This document shows, one piece after another, positions 8,719 to 14,925 of a stretch of DNA of 26,282 bases. Origin of the DNA: an uncultured Bacteroidales bacterium (lineage in GTDB: Bacteria; Bacteroidota; Bacteroidia; Bacteroidales; WCHB1-69); the NCBI GenBank assembly GCA_937949745.1, contig CALECM010000029.1, positions 1-26,282 of the forward strand, written 5' to 3'. The translations under genes were made by a program, and so were the position numbers. Position 1 is the stretch's first letter. Each line of letters opens with the position of its first letter. The notes beneath the pieces were generated by a model. It was not told the origin of the DNA. It was given only the letters and a program-made list of their open reading frames with translations, and ran no database searches.

Positions 8719-9684
8719 ATGAAAAAAATCATTATACTTTTTTTGCTTTGTCCTTTAATGATTTATTCTTTAAAGGCACAGGATGAACATGATACAAATC
8801 CTTACTTCACATTCCCGATAACTTCCGGGTCGTTCCAGGATACCATAAATCCGGTACAATCGCGGGATTACTGGAAGTTTACCGGAATAACAGGGCTCAA
8901 TGTGACGCAGATCGGGTTGTGGAACTGGGCAGAAGGGGGAAACAATAATGCCAACGGCAGGATTTTTGCCAATCTGACCCTTAAATATAAAAGAGGAAAG
9001 ATTTCATGGGACTCCAATCTAGATACGGAATTCGGACTGATGTATGTGCCGGAGACCAAATATACCTGGAGAAAATCCAGCGACAGGATCGCATTCAGTA
9101 CCAAATTCGGTTATGAATTTTCCAATACCTGGTACCTGACCATACTGGGAGGATTCAGGTCGCAGTATACCCGGGGCTACGATTATAAAATCGAAAACGG
9201 GGAAGAACAGGAACATTATGTTTCCAACTGGCTTTCTCCTTCATACAGTGACCTGTCTATCGGGGTAGACTGGAAACCCAATTCCATTTTTTCCGTTTAT
9301 CTTTCTCCGGTAGGAGGACGTTTAACAACCAGTACGGATAGCCTTTTACGTTCCAAATACGGCGTTCCCGAAAACAAAAGTTTTAAGATAGATTTAGGTC
9401 TTTCTTTTAAAGCCAGTGTCAATTACACGCTTTTTAAAGACCTTAAGATCATCTCCACGGTTTCGCTCTTTACGCCTTATACATCCAAAGAACAGCCGTT
9501 CGGCAATATCGATGTGGACTGGGAAGTAGCCATTTCATATCAATTCCTGAAAGTACTGAATGTAACTTTGGGTACTTCCCTGAAATATTACGATCAGGTA
9601 ATGATTACGGATAAAAAAGGGAATACAGGGGCAAGGGTACAATTTAGGGAAGTGATCGGTGTGGGAGTAGGATACACTTTCTAA
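8719..9684 (+). CDS. DUF3078 family outer-membrane protein
   Basis: A 321-residue exported protein. Residues 1-20 are a signal peptide (MKKIIILFLLCPLMIYSLKA, cleavage likely before QDEHD). The mature part has the DUF3078 pattern: WKFTGITGLNVTQIGLWNWAEGGNNNANGRIFANLTLKY, then alternating polar/apolar strands (GKISWDSNLDTEFGLMY, ISTVSLFTPY, DVDWEVAISYQFLKVLNVTLGTSLKYYD). It ends VGVGYTF with a terminal Phe, as outer-membrane beta barrels do. The molecular role of the family is not established. It lies 38 bases after mscL and may be in the same transcript. Confidence 0.85.
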   Translation: MKKIIILFLLCPLMIYSLKAQDEHDTNPYFTFPITSGSFQDTINPVQSRDYWKFTGITGLNVTQIGLWNWAEGGNNNANGRIFANLTLKYKRGKISWDSNLDTEFGLMYVPETKYTWRKSSDRIAFSTKFGYEFSNTWYLTILGGFRSQYTRGYDYKIENGEEQEHYVSNWLSPSYSDLSIGVDWKPNSIFSVYLSPVGGRLTTSTDSLLRSKYGVPENKSFKIDLGLSFKASVNYTLFKDLKIISTVSLFTPYTSKEQPFGNIDVDWEVAISYQFLKVLNVTLGTSLKYYDQVMITDKKGNTGARVQFREVIGVGVGYTF

Positions 9685-9704
9685 GGACATTAATACATTT
9701 CATT

Positions 9705-9772
9705 GGATCCCTTCGTTTAGGATGACATTAAAAACTTCATACATTGTCATGTTGAGCGCCAGCGAAACATCT
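9705..9772. repeat. Paired inverted-repeat unit 1 (GATCC...GGATGACA / TGTCATG...AACATCT)
   Basis: The left arm (9705-9727) has the GGATC-TTCG-AGGATGACA type and the right arm (9745-9772) reads TGTCATGTTGAGCGCCAGCG followed by AAACATCT. Inner ends pair through ATGACA/TGTCAT. This is the dispersed intergenic repeat whose spurious translation gives CHPERSEG and CFAGAQHD peptides in many genomes (recognised from memory). Unit 2 follows 80 bases later. Possibly a transcription terminator or RNA-stabilising element after the DUF3078 gene. Confidence 0.8.
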
Positions 9773-9851
9773 ATGATCTTACATCCAACAATGTGAGCCA
9801 AGAAAGAATTTTATTCAGCTTTTTTATAATCATAGAGGATAAAATTATTTC

Positions 9852-9926
9852 AGATCCTTCGCTACGCTCAGGATGACACTTTAAATAGTTTAACTTTTTG
9901 TCATGTTGAGCACCAGCGAAACATCT
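9852..9926. repeat. Paired inverted-repeat unit 2, same family
   Basis: The left arm 9852-9878 (AGATCCTTCGCTACGCTCAG then GATGACA) and right arm 9899-9926 (TGTCATGTTGAGCACCAGCG then AAACATCT) repeat unit 1 with one changed base in the right arm. Left arm and right arm are imperfect inverted copies of each other. On the - strand the region encodes the well-known spurious CHPERSEGS peptide (9771-9953), which is not a gene. Confidence 0.85.
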
Positions 9927-9940
9927 CGATGAATCATCGG

Positions 9941-9970
9941 TTGGAGTTTTCAAAAAAAGCCTTATCTTTG
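9941..9970 (+). promoter_or_regulatory. mgtE promoter: TTG - 19 bp - TATCTTTG
   Basis: TTG at 9941-9943, exactly 19 bases, then TATCTTTG at 9963-9970. This is the best full match in the window to the Bacteroidota -33/-7 consensus (TTTG, N19-21, TAnnTTTG). Transcription should start near 9977, leaving a leader of about 155 bases before mgtE. The promoter begins just after repeat unit 2. Confidence 0.75.
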
Positions 9971-10027
9971 CATTTGGTTTATGAATATAGTAAAATATAT
10001 CATTTTAACAAATTAAGAACTACAAAA

Positions 10028-10084
10028 ATGGACGAAGGCCCTTATCACAGTCAAAGTAAACAGGAAATACTAATTTCTCTGTAA
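10028..10084 (+). CDS. Putative 18-codon leader peptide upstream of mgtE
   Basis: A short ORF (MDEGPYHSQSKQEILISL, stop TAA at 10082-10084) lies in the mgtE leader, about 50 bases after the predicted transcription start and behind an A-rich stretch (CTACAAAA) typical of Bacteroidota initiation regions. Its stop codon lies in the 5' arm of the hairpin at 10077-10110. A ribosome that finishes this ORF would melt that hairpin. Two acidic residues and a proline sit right after Met, as in enterobacterial MgtL (MEPDP...), whose early acidic/proline codons make translation magnesium-sensitive. There is no recognisable homology beyond that. Inferred to be a cis-acting leader ORF. Confidence 0.55.
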   Translation: MDEGPYHSQSKQEILISL

Positions 10085-10128
10085 GGGGCACATACGGCCT
10101 CCTTACAGGGTATAATGGAAAGGAGGTC
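10077..10128 (+). promoter_or_regulatory. Candidate translational attenuator in the mgtE leader (two exclusive hairpins)
   Basis: Hairpin 1: CTGTAAGG (10079-10086) pairs perfectly with CCTTACAG (10101-10108). It is extended inward by GGC/GCC around loop ACATACG (one bulged T) and outward by two pairs, about 13 pairs in all. Hairpin 2: GGCCTCCTT (10096-10104) pairs with AAGGAGGTC (10120-10128), nine pairs with one G-T, covering the mgtE Shine-Dalgarno. The two share the 3' arm of hairpin 1 and cannot coexist. The leader-ORF stop at 10082-10084 lies in the 5' arm of hairpin 1. Completing the leader should favour hairpin 2 (mgtE off); failing should favour hairpin 1 (mgtE on). No T-run, so control would be of translation. 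Confidence 0.65.
10121..10126 (+). promoter_or_regulatory. Perfect Shine-Dalgarno (AGGAGG) fixing the mgtE start
   Basis: AGGAGG is followed by six bases and ATG 10133. Strong Shine-Dalgarno sites are rare in Bacteroidota, and this one decides the start in favour of 10133 over the in-frame ATG at 10115, which lies upstream of it. It is also the target of the anti-SD CCTCCTT at 10098-10104. Confidence 0.8.
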
Positions 10129-10132
10129 ATAC

Positions 10133-11473
10133 ATGAACGAAATCAGAAATCATTTCCGCGCATTAATTGAAGAAAAAAACTGGAAAGCTATCAAGGCTTT
10201 ACTTTATGAATTGGAACCCGTACAAATAGCGGAAGCCATCGAAGACCTTTCCAAAACCGAGGAAATTATCGTCTTCCGTTTATTATCCCGGGATTATGCA
10301 AAAGAGACATTCCAACATCTTTCTCACGATAAACAGGAAGAAATTATCGAAGGACTGGCCAACAACAGTGAAAAACTCACCAGTCTGCTGAACGACCTCG
10401 ATCCTGATGACCGTACGGCGTTTTTTGAAGAACTTCCCGGGGAGATTAGCCAAAGGTTGGTACAAATGTTATCGGCCGGTGAACGACAGATTGCCACGCG
10501 CCTGCTTGGTTATCCCGAGGACAGTATCGGGCGGTTGATGACGCCGGAATATGTGGCGGTTAAACCCTATTTTACCGTCGGGGAAGCTTTGGAGCATATC
10601 CGGAAATACGGACGCGATTCGGAAACATTGAATGTTATTTATGTGGTTGACGACCGGTGGAACCTCGTGGACGATATCCGGATTAAAGAGATTATACTGG
10701 CTTCTCCGCAACAGAAAATATCCGAACTCATAGATCATCGTTTTGTAGCCTTAAACGCACTGGATGACCAGGAAACGGCTATCCGCGTGTTCCAGGACCA
10801 GGATCGGGTAGCGCTTCCGGTAATAGGTTCCGACGGTACCCTGCTGGGTATTGTAACCTTCGATGATATGATGGACGTTGTAGAGGAAGAAGGAACGGAA
10901 GACTTCCATAAGTTCGGATCTATCCAAAAAGGTATTGTCAATCCGTTAAAAGCCAGAATTTCCTACCTTTATAAACAAAGAGTGTTATGGCTTACGGCAT
11001 TGGTATTCATGAATGTTTTTTCAGGAGCCGCGCTTGCCAGTTTCGAAGATGTGATTCAATCGGTGGTATCCCTTGTTTTTTTCCTGCCTTTATTGATCGG
11101 TAGCGGCGGAAACGCAGGCTCGCAATCGGCGACCCTCATGATACGTTCCTTAGCCGTCGGGGATATTCATCTGAATGACTGGGCACGGTTATTGGGAAGA
11201 GAATTGATTGTTTCGTTACTTTTAGGCATTACCATGGCATTAGGCGTAACTTTAATCGCAGCTTTCAGGGCACCTGAAGTAATTATCGTGGTGAGCCTGA
11301 CTATGATCCTCACGGTAATGGCAGGGAGCCTGATCGGGTTGATACTACCTTTTATCTTTACGAAACTCAAAATTGACCCGGCTACTGCAAGCGCACCGCT
11401 TATTACCTCTATTGCGGATATTACGGGAGTGATGATCTATTTCTCCATAGCTTCCCGTTATTTCGGCATATAA
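10133..11473 (+). CDS. mgtE: Magnesium transporter MgtE
   Basis: Inner-membrane homodimeric Mg2+ channel. It has 446 residues with the standard order: an N-terminal superhelical domain (about 1-130, with LNDLDPDDRTAFFEELP), a CBS pair (about 135-255, RLMTPEYVAV... ending GIVTFDDMMDVVEEE), a plug helix (about 256-280) and five membrane helices. The pore signature GSGGNAGSQ lies at 323-331, and the late helix KIDPATASAPLITSIADITGV contains the conserved Asp of the ion path. The start at 10133 follows the perfect AGGAGG; starting at 10115 would add MERRSY. In the family, cytosolic Mg2+ bound between the N and CBS domains closes the channel. Here expression also seems controlled by the leader. 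Confidence 0.96.
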   Translation: MNEIRNHFRALIEEKNWKAIKALLYELEPVQIAEAIEDLSKTEEIIVFRLLSRDYAKETFQHLSHDKQEEIIEGLANNSEKLTSLLNDLDPDDRTAFFEELPGEISQRLVQMLSAGERQIATRLLGYPEDSIGRLMTPEYVAVKPYFTVGEALEHIRKYGRDSETLNVIYVVDDRWNLVDDIRIKEIILASPQQKISELIDHRFVALNALDDQETAIRVFQDQDRVALPVIGSDGTLLGIVTFDDMMDVVEEEGTEDFHKFGSIQKGIVNPLKARISYLYKQRVLWLTALVFMNVFSGAALASFEDVIQSVVSLVFFLPLLIGSGGNAGSQSATLMIRSLAVGDIHLNDWARLLGRELIVSLLLGITMALGVTLIAAFRAPEVIIVVSLTMILTVMAGSLIGLILPFIFTKLKIDPATASAPLITSIADITGVMIYFSIASRYFGI

Positions 11474-11485
11474 GAATAAAAACTT

Positions 11486-11914
11486 TTAACTTCTTCTCCT
11501 CTTATGTACGTCTGAGGAATCCCAGGCCTGGAAAAGGAGTATCTGATGGATGGTTTTAATAATGAGGATGAATAACTTCAGGTCCTGTTCGGCAAACCAT
11601 TTAATGGCGGCATCATCTTTACGGCAGGCTGCCGCAAAGGTACTGAGAAAGGTACATTGGTATTTATCGAGCCACTCAATCGCTTTTTCCTCATTGTCGA
11701 TCGCATTGCTTAATACGCCAAATTCCGGATAACCGTTTTCAAACAACCAGTTAAGTGCGTCGGTATCGGAATTGATCGCGCCCGACAAGGCTGCCAGTTC
11801 CGCAAAGCCGTTTTGCAAAAGGAAATCCGTGAATTTCTTATCTCCTTTCAGACTTTCGTGGAATGCCAGTAATACCCTGGTATCGTAATCGGTAAGGCAG
11901 TGAAGGGTGGACAT
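11486..11914 (-). CDS. Small helical protein of 25-residue tandem repeats, unknown function
   Basis: A 142-residue protein with no signal peptide. From residue 6 it is built of tandem units of exactly 25 residues: 6-30, 31-55 (FLLQNGFAELAALSGAINSD...), 56-80 (WLFENGYPEFGVLSNAIDNE...), 81-105 (WLDKYQCTFLSTFAAACRKD...) and a partial fifth unit 106-125 (WFAEQDLKLFILIIKTIHQI). Each unit looks like two short helices, with Trp/Phe-Leu at the first two positions, a hydrophobic patch in the middle and Asp/Asn-Asp-x-x-Ala-Ile near the end. This suggests an alpha-solenoid for protein binding, ankyrin-like in look but with a different period. It starts 10 bases after the thioredoxin gene, as the last gene of the glnS unit. 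Confidence 0.7.
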   Translation of the reverse strand: MSTLHCLTDYDTRVLLAFHESLKGDKKFTDFLLQNGFAELAALSGAINSDTDALNWLFENGYPEFGVLSNAIDNEEKAIEWLDKYQCTFLSTFAAACRKDDAAIKWFAEQDLKLFILIIKTIHQILLFQAWDSSDVHKRRRS

Positions 11915-11924
11915 ATTTACCTTG

Positions 11925-12377
11925 TTAAGGTTTGAGGTATTCTTCTATATATTTGACCAACTCTTCTTTACTCACCAATCCCTTTATCATAGCGGGTTTA
12001 TCTTTTCTCGGAAATAAGAGGAGCATCGGGATGGAAGAAATTCCGTAAAGGGAGGCCAGCGCTTTTTGTTCATCCACATTTACTTTATATATCAGCACTT
12101 TACCGGCATATTCTTTTTCAATCTCTTCGAGGATAGGATGCAACATCTTACATGGACGACACCAGTCGGCATAAAAATCGACAATACAGGGTATTTTACC
12201 TTTGTATACCGCTTTATCCCCGTCTTTGACCGGATCATAGATTTTCTTTTCGAATTCTTCTTTTGTCAGCTTGGGCATTGCCGCCTTCGATTTATCCGCA
12301 GTCTGTGCCGGTAAAGCCATAGATATGGATACCGTCATCAATAAAAGCAGGATAAAGCGGCTTATTTGTTTGATCAT
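11925..12377 (-). CDS. Exported thioredoxin-family protein
   Basis: A 150-residue thioredoxin-fold protein with an N-terminal signal peptide (residues 1-24, cleavage likely near ALPAQ), so a periplasmic disulfide oxidoreductase. The active site is DFYADWCRPCKML (C73 and C76; W-C-R-P-C rather than the usual W-C-G-P-C). The cis-proline loop is GISSIPMLLLF (P117). It resembles classical thioredoxin plus a signal peptide rather than the longer TlpA/ResA type. The start overlaps the glnS stop by 4 bases (ATGA type), indicating translational coupling. Substrate unknown. Confidence 0.88.
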   Translation of the reverse strand: MIKQISRFILLLLMTVSISMALPAQTADKSKAAMPKLTKEEFEKKIYDPVKDGDKAVYKGKIPCIVDFYADWCRPCKMLHPILEEIEKEYAGKVLIYKVNVDEQKALASLYGISSIPMLLLFPRKDKPAMIKGLVSKEELVKYIEEYLKP

Positions 12378-13999
12378 TGTTTTAAATTAACGGTTTTGTT
12401 AAATACTAATTTTTCCGGTGTGGCATCTTTATCAATACAAAAATAGCCGATCCGTTCAAATTGATAATAGAGACTCGCGTTCTCCAAGTTAATGGATGGT
12501 TCCACAAATCCTTCAATGGTTTGCAGAGAATCATGATTGATATAATCCAGAAAGGTTTTCCCTTCTTCGTGGTTGTCGGGGTCAGGGACCGTGAATAACT
12601 GGTCGAAAAGACGTATTTCGGCTTTCCTGGCATGATTTACGGAAATCCAATGGATGGTGGCTTTCACTTTTCTATTGCTTTCCGAACGTCCGCTTTTGGT
12701 TTCCGGGAAATATTCACAATGGATTTCCTGAATAATACCGTTCTCATCTTTTACTACATGGGTACATTTAATGATATAAGCATATTTTAGGCGCACCTCT
12801 CCTCCTATAGTGAGACGGAAGAATTTTTTCGGCGGATTTTCCATAAAATCGGCTCTTTCTATCCATAATTCTTTTGAAAAGGGCACTTTCCTGGTACCAT
12901 AACTTTCATCTTCGGGATTATTAACGGCATCCATTTCTTCTACTTCATCCTCCGGATAATTATCGATCACCAGTTTCACGGGATCCAACACCGCCATCGT
13001 ACGCGAAGCCGTTTTATTCAGGTCTTCTCTCACACAAAATTCCAGTAACGATACGTCAATCACATTGTCTCTTTTTGCCACGCCGATCGTTTCGGCAAAA
13101 TTACGGATGGAGCGGGGAGAATAGCCACGTCTCCTCAGTCCCGAAATAGTCGGCATCCTGGGATCATCCCATCCCATAACATAATTCTCCTGCACCAACT
13201 GCATTAGCTTGCGCTTGCTCATGATCGTATAACTCAGGTTAAGTCGCGCGAACTCGATTTGCTGGGGATGATGGATCTCCAGAACTTCGCAGAACCAGTC
13301 GTACAAAGGCCTGTGCACTTCAAATTCGAGCGTACATAAAGAGTGGGTAATACCTTCGATAGAATCACTTTCGCCATGCGCATAGTCGTACATAGGATAA
13401 ATACACCAGGCGTTTCCAGTACGGTGATGTTCGGCATGCAAGATCCTGTACATGATAGGGTCACGCATATGCATATTAGGAGAAGCCATATCAATCTTAG
13501 CCCTTAACACTTTACTTCCGTCGGGAAATTCTCCCTGTTTCATCCTGCGGAAAAGATCCAGGTTTTCTTCCACACTTCTGTTACGGTATTCGCTTTCGGT
13601 ACCCGGTTTGGTAGGAACACCCCGCTGGAGGCTTATGGTCTCCTGCGAAGAATCGTCCACATAAGCCAACCCTTTCATAATCAATTTTTCAGCCCATAAA
13701 TACAGCTGGTCAAAATAGTCGGAAGCAAAAAACTCCGCGTCCCAGTTAAATCCCAGCCAGCGGATATCTTCTTTGATAGAATCTACATATTCCACATCTT
13801 CTTTAACCGGATTGGTATCGTCAAAGCGCAGATTACATTTCCCGTTATATTTCCGGGCTATGCCAAAATTAAGACAGATAGCTTTGGCATGACCTATATG
13901 GAGATACCCGTTCGGCTCAGGAGGAAATCTGGTATGTACCTGCGATTCGTTTTTACCATTCTTAATATCATCTTCAATAATCTGTTCAATAAAATTCAT
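12374..13999 (-). CDS. glnS: Glutamine-tRNA ligase
   Basis: Class I aminoacyl-tRNA synthetase that charges tRNA-Gln directly. It has 541 residues. The ATP-binding motifs are RFPPEPNGYLHIGHAKAI (HIGH at 34-37) and YTIMSKRKL (MSKRK at 261-265). GlnRS-type markers include NLRFDDTNPVKEDVEYVDSI, PMYDYAHGESDSIEGITHSLCTLEFEVHRPLYDWF and the two-barrel anticodon-binding C-terminal region (WIERADF, ATIHWISV, LFDQLFTVPDP). The presence of GlnRS means the indirect Glu-tRNA-Gln amidotransferase route is not needed in this organism. It is the first gene of a three-gene unit with the thioredoxin and the 25-residue-repeat protein, and has its own upstream promoter-like site. Confidence 0.97.
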   Translation of the reverse strand: MNFIEQIIEDDIKNGKNESQVHTRFPPEPNGYLHIGHAKAICLNFGIARKYNGKCNLRFDDTNPVKEDVEYVDSIKEDIRWLGFNWDAEFFASDYFDQLYLWAEKLIMKGLAYVDDSSQETISLQRGVPTKPGTESEYRNRSVEENLDLFRRMKQGEFPDGSKVLRAKIDMASPNMHMRDPIMYRILHAEHHRTGNAWCIYPMYDYAHGESDSIEGITHSLCTLEFEVHRPLYDWFCEVLEIHHPQQIEFARLNLSYTIMSKRKLMQLVQENYVMGWDDPRMPTISGLRRRGYSPRSIRNFAETIGVAKRDNVIDVSLLEFCVREDLNKTASRTMAVLDPVKLVIDNYPEDEVEEMDAVNNPEDESYGTRKVPFSKELWIERADFMENPPKKFFRLTIGGEVRLKYAYIIKCTHVVKDENGIIQEIHCEYFPETKSGRSESNRKVKATIHWISVNHARKAEIRLFDQLFTVPDPDNHEEGKTFLDYINHDSLQTIEGFVEPSINLENASLYYQFERIGYFCIDKDATPEKLVFNKTVNLKQ

Positions 14000-14057
14000 C
14001 GTCTTCTAAAATATGGTTAAAGAAAATAGTTGCTCCTTCCTGTGTGAAAAGAATTTG

Positions 14058-14086
14058 CAAAAATAACGAAAAGAATCGTATTACAA
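14058..14086 (-). promoter_or_regulatory. glnS promoter: TTG - 18 bp - TATTTTTG
   Basis: On the - strand, TTG (14086-14084) lies 18 bases before TATTTTTG (14065-14058). This matches the Bacteroidota -33/-7 pattern with a slightly short spacer. The box ends 58 bases before the glnS start. Confidence 0.55.
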
Positions 14087-14231
14087 GCCGAAGAACGGAT
14101 GACGTACAGACATTTTCATCGTTTCATCTGATTGAGATGACCAGGAAAATATAGATATGATCAACAGCCTGAATAAAATCATTATTTTAGGAATAACAAC
14201 AGATATGACCGCTTGTTCGGAGAAACGGGAA

Positions 14232-14921
14232 TTACATGACCAGTTTAAAGCCGATCCCGTGCACATTGATAATTTGCACGGTAGGATTATCTTTGAAAAA
14301 TTTGCGTAATTTCGTGATATATACGTCCATGCTTCGTGCATTGTAATAACTGTCGTCGCCCCATATTTTCTTGAGGGCGTATTCGCGTTCCAATACGTCA
14401 TTCTTTTTATGGATCAGCATGGTGAGTAATTCCGATTCGCGGGTGGTGAGGCGGACTTCCTTTCCGTTGGTGGTCAGGGTCTGCCTGTTCACATCGAAAG
14501 TAGTATTTCCCAGCTGGAAAACCGTTTCTTCCACTTTGTAACCCTCCTGTTTTGCCCTGCGGAGCAATGCCTGGAGCCTTGCCAACAATACTTCCATGGA
14601 AAACGGCTTTGTGATATAATCATCGCCCCCGATGGAAAGTCCTTCGATCATGTCTTCCTGGAAATTTTTTGCCGTCAGAAAAATGATCGGTATTTTTTTA
14701 TCCATTTTACGGATCTCCTTGGCCAGGGTAAAACCATCCTTCAGCGGCATCATCACATCAATGAGACAAATATCGAAATCATTCGTGCAAAACATTTCAT
14801 AAGCCATTTCGCCATTACCGGCATGCTTCACCTGATATCCCTTCGCTTCCAGGTAGGTGGTCAACACTTTACCCAAATTCACATCATCTTCGGCTAATAA
14901 TATTTTAATTGGTGTTTCCAT
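14232..14921 (-). CDS. rprY: OmpR-family response regulator, RprY-like
   Basis: A 229-residue response regulator. The receiver domain (about 5-118) has the acidic pocket EDD at 11-13, phospho-acceptor D55 (ICLIDVMMP), T83 and K85 (FLTAK), and GGDDYITKPF. The winged-helix DNA-binding domain (about 135-229) shows LTTRESELLTMLIHKKNDVLERE, NARSMDVYITKLRKFF and the closing IINVHGIGFKLV. The pattern is closest to RprY, first described in Bacteroides fragilis with its kinase RprX. It starts 4 bases after the end of the kinase gene, so it belongs to one operon. Target genes cannot be read from the window. Confidence 0.88.
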   Translation of the reverse strand: METPIKILLAEDDVNLGKVLTTYLEAKGYQVKHAGNGEMAYEMFCTNDFDICLIDVMMPLKDGFTLAKEIRKMDKKIPIIFLTAKNFQEDMIEGLSIGGDDYITKPFSMEVLLARLQALLRRAKQEGYKVEETVFQLGNTTFDVNRQTLTTNGKEVRLTTRESELLTMLIHKKNDVLEREYALKKIWGDDSYYNARSMDVYITKLRKFFKDNPTVQIINVHGIGFKLVM

Positions 14922-14925
14922 ATAT

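Noticed and set aside
9771..9953. 60-codon ORF on the - strand with CFAGAQHD and CHPERSEGS
   Set aside because: It is the translation of the paired inverted repeats, a well-known source of spurious proteins.
9977..10132. M-box magnesium riboswitch before mgtE
   Set aside because: None of the M-box conserved segments are present and the leader is explained by the short ORF and two hairpins. A known riboswitch class could not be matched by eye.
10115..10132. Earlier mgtE start at ATG 10115
   Set aside because: The perfect Shine-Dalgarno lies downstream of this ATG and at the right distance from 10133.
14000..14231. Possible small gene between rprY and glnS
   Set aside because: 232 bases with frequent stops in all frames read; only the glnS promoter-like site is supported.
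14081..14401. 106-codon ORF on the - strand
   Set aside because: It lies mostly inside rprY in another frame, and its composition is not that of a protein.
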